This document shows, in pieces, positions 36,388 through 48,200 of a DNA stretch of 64,000 nt (positions are counted from its first letter, which is position 1; the number at the start of each line of letters is the position of its first letter). The stretch comes from Halicephalobus mephisto (lineage: Eukaryota > Nematoda > Chromadorea > Rhabditida > Panagrolaimidae): assembly GCA_009193035.1 (NCBI GenBank), contig SWDT01000038.1, forward strand, positions 186,001 through 250,000, given 5' to 3'. Position numbers and translations under genes: made by a program. Under the pieces are notes generated by a model. The model saw only the letters and a list, made by a program, of their open reading frames with translations, was not told the origin of the DNA and did no database searches.

Positions 36388-37577
36388 GTAATTTCACCCG
36401 TTCTTGGCTCTAAACCTAATTCGAAATTTTCCGTTTTTTATTCTTTAATTCTGAATTAAATTTCGTTAATAGCTTCTTGAAAAAATCCACATTAAATACG
36501 TTTGAAAAATTCATGACATTTTAGGTTTTTTAAAACGATCATTTTTGAGCTTATAAAATTGCAAAAATGCTTTTAGTTCGCGAATGAGTAAAAAGAGTAA
36601 CTTTTTGGATTAAATTTCAATTTAAAAAATTACTTTTTTATAATTAAAAAGAATTTTTAAAGATTTTCAAATTACTGTAAAAAATCCCAAAATTTCTACA
36701 GTAATTAACTCGGACTTTTTTTGAAAATATTTTCCGAAAAATTCTGGAAATTTTTTTGAGAAAATTTTATTTTATTTTTGTTTTTTATAATAGTGTAATT
36801 TTTGAATTTTCGCGCAAAGGAAAAAAATTTATAAAAATGGAAAAATTGGCAACTCTTTTTTCACTTAAATTCTCGAATTTTCGGCGAGATAAGTTCATAA
36901 ACAATTTTATTTTTATTTTTTATAACATAGTTTTTCTGAAATTTTTGAATTCCCGCGAAAATGTCGAAAGAGTTGCAAAAGTGGAAAAGTTGGCAAGTCT
37001 GGTAATTGTACAAAAATCGACTCGCTCTGTTCTTTCTTTCTCTCTGTTTTCATTCTCTCTCTCCGTCCTTTCTCTCTCTGTTCTTTTTCTCTCTGTCTTT
37101 TTTCTCTCGCTCTGTCCTCTCTCTCTGTCCCTTTTCGCTTTGTCCTTTTTCTCTCGCTCTGTCCTCTCTCTCTCTTTCACGTTTTTTTTGTTTTTTACCT
37201 AAATTTTTTAAAATTCTTCAAAATTCCCGCTAAAAAACTCCGTAAACAAATTATTTTCTGAATTTCCATATTAGTACGTCAACGTTCTCTAGTGTGAACA
37301 AGTTTTTATGTAATATTGTTTGATATTAATCTTGTTTATTCCGCTTAGTAGATTTCCGTAGTCTGATGAAGCGAACGAAGGCAGTGATAACTTTGTTATG
37401 GACGATGTCTTGGGAAGAATTGCTTTTGCAAGTTCTTGTTTCTGTTCGACTAAATTTGAATTTCATTAAAAAATCTATTTTTCCATATTTTGCAAGGGGA
37501 ATTTTACAATGGTTTTTGTTGCGTTTCCTGATTTGAAGCACTCGTCGAAAAAAAAATAAAAGTTAGACTATTCTAAA
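36388..37577. repeat. A/T-rich DNA with pyrimidine-rich dispersed repeat
   Basis: A dispersed repeat (36955-37190) contains GGCAAGTCTGGTAATTGTAC, CGACTCGCTCTGTTCT and an imperfect TCTCTCTGTCCTTTTTC tract. It is the same family as 29623-29900 and 63620-63730. 37330-37560 is ordinary sequence without a supportable exon. Confidence 0.6.
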
Positions 37578-38147
37578 ATGGCCTCGTTTGACGAGTTTGC
37601 GACAGATTTAAGCCCTCCAGTTTTTCAATTTTTAAAATGTCAAAAAATGCAAAATTACTTGGTATGAATTAAATCTTATTGTGAACAACTGTCTTCTAAA
37701 TCCATTGTTTGACAAAATGTGATAGAAAAGCTTCATGCCAACAAGTTCGGTTTCGGCTGTACAAATTGCATTTGTGTGTACTTTTTCCAAGTCGACACAT
37801 CCGGGCTCCCGGCATCCAACGTGGTTCTGGAAGTTTTGTTCTTCTTAAATTTGTTCATTTTCTTTCTGGCAATTGTTCTGTCCATGAGAGCGGTTTTCAA
37901 TCACCATTTTTGTCGATTTGTTCAATTTCGGAACCTCTTGAATTTTATTTAAATCGAAAAATTCTGATTGAATAATATCATTGGATTTTGATTTTTTGCA
38001 ATCCGGAAGAAATTTTTATAAATTTGTTTTGTCTAGAAATACCCGGGAGTCATTAACGTTGACAAGTCGAGATTGATGGCTATACGACAGACGGTCCCCA
38101 GCGGCATTCCGACCCTGCCGATCCGCGCTGATTTCGAAATTCTTTAA
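37578..38147 (+). CDS. Putative small single-TM protein, 3 exons, 118 aa
   Basis: The exons are 37578-37661, 37731-37892 and 38037-38147. All are in phase 0 and give 119 codons with the stop. The protein starts MASFDEFATDLSPPVFQFLK. It has a Cys cluster (GCTNCICVYFF) and one strong TM segment (VVLEVLFFLNLFIFFLAIVLS). It ends in a polar tail KYPGVINVDKSRLMAIRQTV leading to RADFEIL. The acceptor at 37730 (GATAGAAAAG) and the GTTTTC donor are weak. The exon at 36328-36387 could be an alternative start. I do not recognise the family. Consistent phases and protein-like composition support it, but the model is provisional. Confidence 0.45.
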
Positions 38148-39240
38148 AATTAATTTTTTAAAACATATATTCTTTAAAATTAATTTTTTAAAACATATTT
38201 TTTAAATATACGTATTTTTTAAATTAATTCTTTAAAACATATATTTTTTAAAATTAATTTTTTAAAACATATATATTTTTTAAAATTAATTCTTTAAAAC
38301 ATATTTTTTAAATATACGTATTTTTTAAAATTAATTTTTTAAAACATACGTATTCTTTTAAATTAATTACAAAAAAATAAAAATCTTACGAAATAAGAAG
38401 AATCAAATGCCTCAGGAAAATCGTGCAGTTTAAATTTTTTTTATTTTTAAAAGTGAATTTTAGAACTATTGCTTTTATGGAATCAAAATTGCTTTTTCTC
38501 TAAAACACAAGAACTGATAAAAATAACGCGATTTATATCTATTTTTACATTATTGTTGCGCTTCATTGCTTGTATCGATTGATCCTCTCTATTTACATGT
38601 TTTTTCAGCGCCTTATTTGATTATTGATCTTGAATTTTTATATAAATCGTAGTTGTTGTTATATTTAGTTGCTTTTTAATAATTTCTCATATGAATCACC
38701 CCATCGAATGCGCACTTGGAATCACTCTTTTTTTGTGAGTGTTTTCGTATTCCATCAGGAGAACTCTGGTTGTTTCTGAAATATTTTGAATTTTTTAAAA
38801 CATATTTTTTATAAATTATCTTTAAAATTATCTTTATTTTTGATTAAGTAGAAATCCTATTAAAAAATTTTGTTTATTTTTGAAATATTTTGAATTTTTT
38901 AAAATATATTTTTTATAAATTATCTTTATTTTTAATTAATTAGAAATCCTATAAAAAGAATCTTATTTATTTTTGAAATATTTTGAATTTTTTAAAACAT
39001 ATTTTTTATAAATTATCTTTATTTTTGATTAAGTAGAAATCCTATTAAAAAAATTTTGTTTATTTTTGAAATATTTCAAATTCAAAAAATATGTTTCATT
39101 AAATGTTTTAAAATTACATTAATTATTTTTAAATTTTTTAAAGTAGTTTTTTTTGAAAATTATTTTTAAATAGTTTTTTAAAAGTATTTTGTTTTTTAAA
39201 TAAGTTTAAATTTTTTATTTTTTATTTTTAGAGCTTCGAA
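38148..39240. repeat. A/T-rich intergenic DNA upstream of adenylyl cyclase
   Basis: 38145-38370 repeats TTTAAAATTAATTTTTTAAA-type units. 38780-39070 holds three copies of about 115 bp with TTTTTGAAATATTTTGAATT and AAGTAGAAATCCTATTAAAA. 38480-38770 is ordinary sequence and may contain the cyclase promoter. Confidence 0.65.
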
Positions 39241-42200
39241 ATGGGATTTAACCGGGACAGTTCCGTGCTAGAACCCCTGCAGAACCAATGGAACAAGAAC
39301 GGGGTTGCGAACACCTCTGTCCTGGACATGATCGAAACCAGTGAAAAAGAAAGTATAGCTTTTCAATTATGGCATTCGGATAGACTATATGCAAATTATT
39401 TCCGTCACATGAATTCGGGTAGACTTAAGGTTTGTTTTTTTTTTTTAAATTTTAAATTTTTAAATTTTTTGTTTTTTTTAATTTTTAAATTTTTAAATTT
39501 TCAAATTTTTCATTTTTTTTTAAATTTTAAATTTTTAAATTTTTCATTTTTTTTTAAATTTTAAATTTTTTGTTGTTTTTAAATTTTAAATTTTTAAATT
39601 TTTTGTTTTTTTTAACTTTAAAAATTTTTTTTTATTTTTTTTATTTTAAACTTTTTGGTTTTTTTTTACTTTTTTATTTTAAAAAAAAATTTGGAAAGAA
39701 TGGCATTAGTTGGAGTCATTGCCCGGGGCATTGTCAAATGGGATTGCTTGCAAAATTGATAAGCAATGTCTGGATTTTAAAAGAATAGGGTTCGATGAAG
39801 ATAGCTTTTCTTGTTTTCGAAAACAACGGGATCTGCTTAACGGAAAAACGTCAACCTGAGCTTATTCATCAATGTCAAAATTTCCGTTCAAGACATTTAT
39901 TTAAATTTTAAAAAAACTTTTCATATTTAATTTAAAATTTTTTTATTATTTAAATTAAATTTTCTTAAAAGAAACTTAGCTTTTAAATTTGAATTATTTT
40001 TAATATTAAAATAAAAATTATTTTTTAATTGAAATTTTATGAATTCTAAAAAAAATAAAAAATATTGTAATTTTAGTAAAATTAAAGAAAAATTAAAAAA
40101 TTAAAAATATTGCAATTTTGGTAAAATTGAAGAAAAAATAAAAAAATTAAAAATATTGCAATTTTGGTAGAATTTAAGAAAAAATAAAAAAAATAAATTA
40201 AACACTCCCGAACGGAAATTTGTTGACATCATTAAATAAGATAAAGTTTGTCTGTTTTTCTGCAGCTATGGTTGATCCTAATCCCGGGAGGAGACTTCAT
40301 TAAGATAAAATTTACGTAATTAAAAAAATTCCCAAAATGCAAAAAATTCGAATTTTTTTAAATTTATAGCCCTAGGGAATCGGATTCGTTTTAAAACGAC
40401 CTGCTCCGAACTGCCATGTTGTCGGCGGTTGTAACATGTCCAAGAAAATCGGATTTCTTTGATTACAAAATTTTTTGAATTTAGTTTTTTTTGAAAATTT
40501 CATTTTTTATGTTTTCGAAAAAAGCTTTTTTTAGAATAATAATAAAATAGAAAAATGGGATCAGTCCATGAAATATTTAACTCCGAAAAGCACCCAGTAA
40601 TTTTTGAATGTCTTTGAAAATTAAAAAATCGAAAATAGCCAGAGGGATTTTCAGAGTGCAATGTTGTCTGCGATCATGTTGTGTTTCTTCGAGATGGCCG
40701 TGTTAGGGATGTACGGTAGCTGGATGACATTGGCATTTTTGAACGTGATGAACATTGCTCTGATTTTGTCGTTGTTTTTTTGGGATAAAAGACCTTTGAC
40801 GTTTTCTTGGTTGGTCATCGGATTCTTCATATTACTCATTGAATTGTCACCTACAGTAATGAGTTCATCAATAGCTTTGTTGACGTTATTCATGTGCTAC
40901 ACAATGATGCCTCTACAACTGACGTCATCCGCAGTTGCTGCTGTGTTGATAACAGTGGCATCCATCTGCAGAACGATCTTCGACACTCAGGATCCTTCGC
41001 AGGTTATTTTTAAATTTCTTAATTTTAAATTTTTTAAATTTTAAATTTTTAAAAATTTCTTAATTTTTAAATTTTTAAAAATTTTTTAATTTAAAAATTT
41101 CTTAAAATTTCTCTAATTTTTTAAATGTCTTAAATTTTTTAAAATTTCTTAATTTAAAAGTTTTTTAATTTTATTAATTTTTTAAAAAATTTAGTGTTAT
41201 TGTAGACTGTAGTTTGCAAATTTGAAATTGTTAGTTGTAACTTGGATTGTTGTAAGGTAACAATTAAGTACTATATTTTTTTAGGATATTTTCAAAGGGA
41301 TATATGATGGAAGTGGAGATTACTGTAGATTATTTGCTTCAGAAGGTGTGACAGAAAACATAAAATATTTAAAATATGAAATTTCACAACTTTATCAAAA
41401 AAATATTTATTTTTTTACATAACTTCTGAAACAAATAACCCACAGTAATCTACAGTAGTCTGAAGTAATCTATAGTAACCTACAGTAGTATACAATAGCC
41501 TACAGTGACCTACAGTAATCTCTAATAATTTAAAATCGTCCTAATGAGGTCCAAAATAAAAATTATTAGAGATTACTGTAGATTATTTGCTTCGGAAATC
41601 ATAATAGAAAATACGAAAATTTTTGAATATAAAATTTGATAATTTTTAAGGAAATAAGATTTGTATTTTTTCTATAACTTCTGCAGTCATCTTTGATAAT
41701 TTAAATTCTAGATTTTTTCATGTATATTTCAATAATTTACAGTACTTTTTTACCACTATATGTAGGAAGACGTTACAACCAATAGTTTTGAAATTACAGA
41801 CTACTGTAGAACTAATTGTAGTTCTTTTTTTTTTAATATTTGACAGTACTGTATATAACTCCAAAAATATCAGTTACAACTTGTTCTAGATACCGTAACT
41901 TTTGAAGCAGAGGTTTTAGAAGGATCATGACAAGTTTAAATTACAGAATTTACTGTAAGGATTCTGAGAATCTACAGTACTTTTTTACCACTTTATGTAG
42001 GAAGACGTTACAACCAATAGTTTTGAAATTACAGACTACTGTAGAACTAATTGTAGTTCTTTTTTTGAAGATCTGACAGTACTGTATATAACTCCAAAAA
42101 TATCAGTTACAACTTGTTCTAGATACCGTAACTTTGGGATCAAAAACCCTAGAAATATCGTTAAAAAACAAATTACAGAATTTACTGTAAGGATTCTGAG

Positions 42201-45200
42201 AATCTACAGTACTTTTTTATCACTGTAAAGTTAACGAAGTTACAATCAATAGTTTCAAAGTTGCAAACCATACCGTAGTTTAGGACAAAATAAATTCCAA
42301 ATTTTAGTTGATTGCGGAAGTTTTACTTTTATTGGCCATGAACATAAACGGAATTTTCATTTATTATCCGACGGAACTAGTTCAAAGAAGAACATTTCGA
42401 GAAACAAGGAAATTCGTCGAAAACAGACTTTGTCTTATAAAAGAAAATGAGAAACAAGAAAAAATACTGCTTTCTGTTCTTCCAAAACACATTGCACATG
42501 AAATGAAGAAAGATATTGACAATCACCATGACGAACAAGAAGCCATGTTTAAGAAAATTTACATCAGAAAACACAGTAATATTAGGTAAGATAATCTATT
42601 TCGTTTTTTTAAGTCGTGGGATCGTATGCTTACACAAGTGCTCCGTGATTACTTGTAACTAAGCATATTCGATTATATTCAGTAGATTTATGAAACTTAA
42701 AACAAACATAGGATCATAATTATCTTCCTCATTCTTGTTCTCAGTTCTTATGTAGAAAAATAAGTAATAGAATACGCTCAATTACGTTTAGTTGCAAATA
42801 ATTGTGGATCATCTGTGTAGTAATACAGTAGGGTACCAATGTTGGGATGAGATATCACAAGTGTTCCATAATTACTTGTAACTAAGCGTATTCGATTATA
42901 TTCAATGGACGTATGAAACTTAAAGTGAACATGGGATCATAATACAGATGATCCACAATCACTTGCAACTAAGCGTAATTGAGCGTATTCTATTACTTAT
43001 TTTTCTACATAAGAACTGAGAACAAGAATGAGGAAGATAATTATGATCCCATGTTCATTTTAAGTTTCATACGTCCACTGAATATAATCGAATACGCTTA
43101 GTTACAAGTAATTATGGAGTATTTGTATCTGTTTGAACATCTCTGCACAGAGTTGGTCCTCAGGGTATTTCTCTTCAGGACCAACGATGTGCAGACATGT
43201 ATTCAAATGGATAGACTCACGATCTAACAAAAGTTAATGGTCAAAATTAAATATCCAAGTTGACGATCAAAATTTAAGGTCAAAATTCGGACTTTTCGTA
43301 GTAGGATAAAATTTCATATGAATTTTTTTATTAGGAAAATTTTTCCTAAATTGACAAAATTTCATATGAATTTTTTTATTAGGAAAATTTTTACCTAAAT
43401 TGATAAAATTTAATATGAATTTTTTTATTAGGAAAATTTTTACTTAAATTGATAAAATTTAATATGGATTTTTTTATTAGACAAATTTTTACCTAAATTG
43501 ATAAAATTTAATATAAATTTTTTATTAGACAAATTTTTACCTAAATTGATAAAATTTAATATGGATTTTTTATTAGGAAAATTTTTACCTAAATTGATAA
43601 TTGAATTTTTTGAGTCAAAACATAATATACAAAATATATTTTAACGCGGAAGTTTTTTGACTCGGAAAATTCAAATATTAAATTATATTAATTTTAATAA
43701 AACAACTTTTTTTAATAAAAAAATTACGGATTTCGTCTTACTACAAAAATTCCAAATTTTGACCTTTAACTTCGATCATCAAATTTGATAAAACTGATCT
43801 CTGAGAATATAAAAAATAATTTTTTACAGTATCCTTTTTGCTGATATCTGTGGATTTACGAATCTTGCCTCAGGCTGTACTGCCGAGGAACTTGTCAGGA
43901 CTTTGAATGAACTTTTTGCTCAATTCGATAATCTTGCTCATGAAAATCACTGTATGAGAATCAAGATTCTGGGAGATTGTTATTACTGTGTCAGTGGCCT
44001 CACGGAACAACGTGAAGATCACGCCATCTGCGCTGTCTCCATGGGTCTCGACATGATTGACACCATCAAGTATGTTTTTAAATTTTAAATCGTCTATCAC
44101 ATTTCGCTAAAAATTCCAAATTTAGAATTTTTTCGTGTCAGGATAATTTTTTAGATTTTAACAAAAAAGAAATAATTATGAAAATACAAAAATTAGAAGT
44201 GGTCCTGACACGGAAAATGAAAATTTAAAGTTTTCTGTTTACGATGAAATGGTAAATTTTTAAATATTGTCACTTTTCGTGTCAGAATAATTTTTTAGAT
44301 TTTAAAAAAAAAATTATGAAAATACAAAAATTAGAAGTGATCCTGACACGAAAAGTGAGAATTTAGAGTTTTCTGTTTGAGATGAAATAGTAAATTTTTA
44401 AATATTGTCAATTTTCGCGTCAGGATAATTTTTTAGATTTTAACAAACGAAATAATTATAAAAATAAAAAAATTAGAAGTGGTCCTGACACGAAAAGTGA
44501 GAATTTATAGTTTTCTGTTTGAGATGAAATGTGACATAATTGTTTCGAAAATTTCGAAAATGTTATTTGTAATCATGTTTCCAGACTTATTGGAGACCTC
44601 TATGGCGTTTATGTCAATATGAGAGTCGGCATACATAGCGGGAGAGCTCACTGTGGTGTTCTCGGATTGAAGAAGTGGCAATTTGACGTTTGGAGTGATG
44701 ACGTGACTCTTGCTAACCACATGGAAAGCGGAGGTTTGCCGGGCAGAATCCACATAACTAAAGCCACTCTTGACGCTTTAAATGGAGCATTCAAAGTGGA
44801 ACCTGGAAACGGAAAAGAAAGATCAAAGTACTTGGCTGCTCACGACGTTGAAACGTTTTTGATTGTTCAGGATGGAAATCGGGAATTTCCCAAACATCGA
44901 CAGAATCTGAGGACCACGAAGAAGGAGTACCAGATGACCGGATACGGAGAGAAGTCCGGACCCCAAAGAAAAGAGACTTCCATCCAGGAGGAAGTCGACA
45001 ATTATCTCGAAAAAGGAATTGACGCTATTAACAAAGAAGCTTGGAAAAACGAATATTGCAAAAAATGGACTTTAATTTTCAAGGACACCAAAATGGAAAA
45101 CAAATTCCTACGGTATAAGGCTAATGCCACTCTCACCGAGATTGCCTGTGTTTTGACAGTATTCTCCCTCTGCTTGCTCATGTTGGGATGTGGGAATTTG

Positions 45201-48200
45201 GCGTAAGTGAATTACATGATTATCGTTAGATCTCCATGGATCTGACTTTGAAAAAGCTACACCAAAATTTGCAATCCAATGTACACACAAAAAAGTAACT
45301 TTTGGTACGGTAAAAAAATACAAATTGTCATTACTTTGTTACAATTTCCATCATAAATGCAAATATTCATGAAAAATGTGACGATTGTGTTACATTTGGT
45401 AACTGTTACAGAATCAAAAATTACGTTTTTTTGTGTATTGGAACTGTTTTTGGATAGTGACTAGAAAGCCCTTATTTTATTTGAAAATAGACACTATCCA
45501 AAATGTCTATACACAAAAAAGCGTAATTTTTAGTCAAGTATCAAATACAAATTGTCACTATTTTGTTACAATTTTTATCATAAATGCAAAATATTCACGA
45601 AAAATGTGATGAAAATGTAACATAATTATTATATTTTTTGTGATCATTTTGTATTTGTGACGAAAATGTAACATAGTTATTATATTTTTTATGATCATTT
45701 TGTATTTTTGACAAAAATGTAACATAATCTTCATATTTTTTATGATTATCTAACATTTGTGACGAAAATGTAACATAGTTATTATATTTTTTATGATCAT
45801 TTTGTATTTTTGACAAAAATGTAACACAATAGTGATTATTTTTTGTTACTGGACCAGAAGTTATACTTTTTTGTGTAGATCTCTGTGGACCGATGTGTTT
45901 GGGCAAGAAATAACTTTTTTGAGAAATTGAACTTCTACAGATTACTGTAGTTTTTGAAAATTTCTAAAAATTTCTTTCAAGATCATTTTGCAAAAAATTT
46001 TTTAATTTTTGTAATATATTGTTAGTTACGAAATAACTTTTTTGAAAAATTGAATTTTTTCATAGATTACTGTAGTTTTTAAGAACTTCTAGAAATTTCT
46101 TTCAAGATCATTTTGCAAAAAATTCTGTTTTTATTTTTGTAATATATGATTCTGATTACAGTTCCCATTTCGTGTATGGCATTTCTGGAACGGCGTTCTT
46201 GGGTGTGGCCGGAATCATGGCCTTGAAGTACTTCAAACCTGTGAAAAGAAAAAGAAGATTTCCGAACAGATTTTACAAATTCTTTTTTGTATTATTTATT
46301 TTTTTCATCTGCATTTACTGTGTTTTTTTCTCTTTCATATCTTATTCAAAATTCCGTTGCAAATTCGACTGTGATTCTGATTCCTCAAATTGGAAGATCT
46401 TCAACGACGACTCCGGCAATTGCACAAATGTGGATATTGTTAAAATTGAGGTAATCATTAAATATGAAAAAGTATGAAAAAAATTAAACGTATTTTAAAA
46501 ATATTAAAAAGCATTTTTTTATGTTTTAAAAGTATTTAAAAATACCTAAAACATTTTAAAAAATATTAAAATATTTAAAAATATCTAAAATATTTAAAAA
46601 ATATTAAAATATTTAAAAATATTTAAAATATTTAAAATTATTTAAAATTATTTAAAATTATTTAGAATTATTTAAAAATATATATTAAAAATACTTAAAA
46701 ATATTTAAAAATATATTAAAAATGTTTAAAAATATTAAAATTATTTAAAAATATAAATTTTTAGCTTGTTTATGAAAGTACAATTGTTGTACTTTTGTCG
46801 GTTTCTATGTTTTTGTCACTTTTGGCTCTGGAAAAAATGCTGATTTCATTTTTGCTGTCGGTGATTAGCTTGTTGATTTTATGGTTGCTTCCATATAAGG
46901 ATCTCCATGTCAGACAATTCGGCCTCTGGCTAGATCGACAGGCTCTGAACATAACTAACATGACAATCAACGATCAAATCACAGAATACTGCCAGTAAGA
47001 AAAAAAATAAAAATAAAAATAAATAAAAAATAATTTAGACAATATTCATATTCTTCTGATCTCAGAATTTTCTTTTCTTTTTTCATTTTATTTGCGTTTT
47101 GCCTGATTACGATCCAGAGCCGAAGATCGGAAATGGTTGCCAGATACGACTTCATTTGGAAACTACAAGTAAGGATTTTTATAAAATATATTTTTTACAA
47201 AAATCAAATTTAAAAAAATTAATTTTTTATAAAATATATTTTTTACAAAAATCGAATTTAAAAAAATTATTTTTTTATAAAATATATTTTTTACAAAAAT
47301 CAAATTTAAAAAAATTAATTTTTATAAAATATATTTACAAAAATCGAATTTAAAAAAATTATTTTTTTATAAAATATATTTTTTACAAAAATCAAATTTA
47401 AAAAAATTAATTTTTTAATAAATCTAATTTTTAAATAAAAATCCAATTTTTTTTTTCAAAAAATCATTTTTTTTAAATTACTTTTTTTTAAATTTAATTT
47501 TTCTTTAAAAAATTAATTTTTTAATAAATTTTATTTTTTTAAGTAAAAATTCAATTTTTCTAAATAAACTTTTTTTAAAATTACTTTTTTTAAATTTTAT
47601 TTTTTAATAAATCTTATTTTTTTTAAATAAACTTTTTTTAAAATTTATTTTTCATTTTTTAGGCCTGTGGAGAAAACAATGAAGTCATGAAAAATCACGA
47701 CCAAAACAGGACAATTCTGGAGAATATTCTTCCAGCCCATGTTGCTTCCCATTTTCTGAACGAGCAGCCGAAGGACAGGAAGGACCTCTACAGTGAAGGC
47801 CGGTCTTGTGCTTGTGTAATTTTCGCCACAATAACTCAATTCAACGAATTTTACATGGAATTAGACGGAAACAACGAAGGAGTGGAATGCCTAAGGCTAT
47901 TGAACGAAATAATTGCAGATTTCGATACTGTAAGATCGGAAAAATCGTTTTAGAAAATTCATGTTCCACTTTTCGAAGTCAAAAGTCGGCCTTCATCGTC
48001 CAGAATCTCAGAAATTAACTTCTGAATTCAGAATCCAGGATGACGAAGGCCAACTTTTAATTTTAAAATGCAGGATTCTGAAAACCAATTTTGGAGCCGA
48101 GAATCTCAAAAATCACCTTCTGAATTCAGAACCTTGAATCATGAAAGTCCACTTTCAACTTCAAGATTTCAGATTTTGAAGGTCAAGTTCTGATTTCAGA

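Noticed and set aside
36756..37202. 148-codon plus-strand ORF rich in Ser, Leu and Phe
   Set aside because: It translates the pyrimidine tract of a dispersed repeat and A/T-rich flanks.
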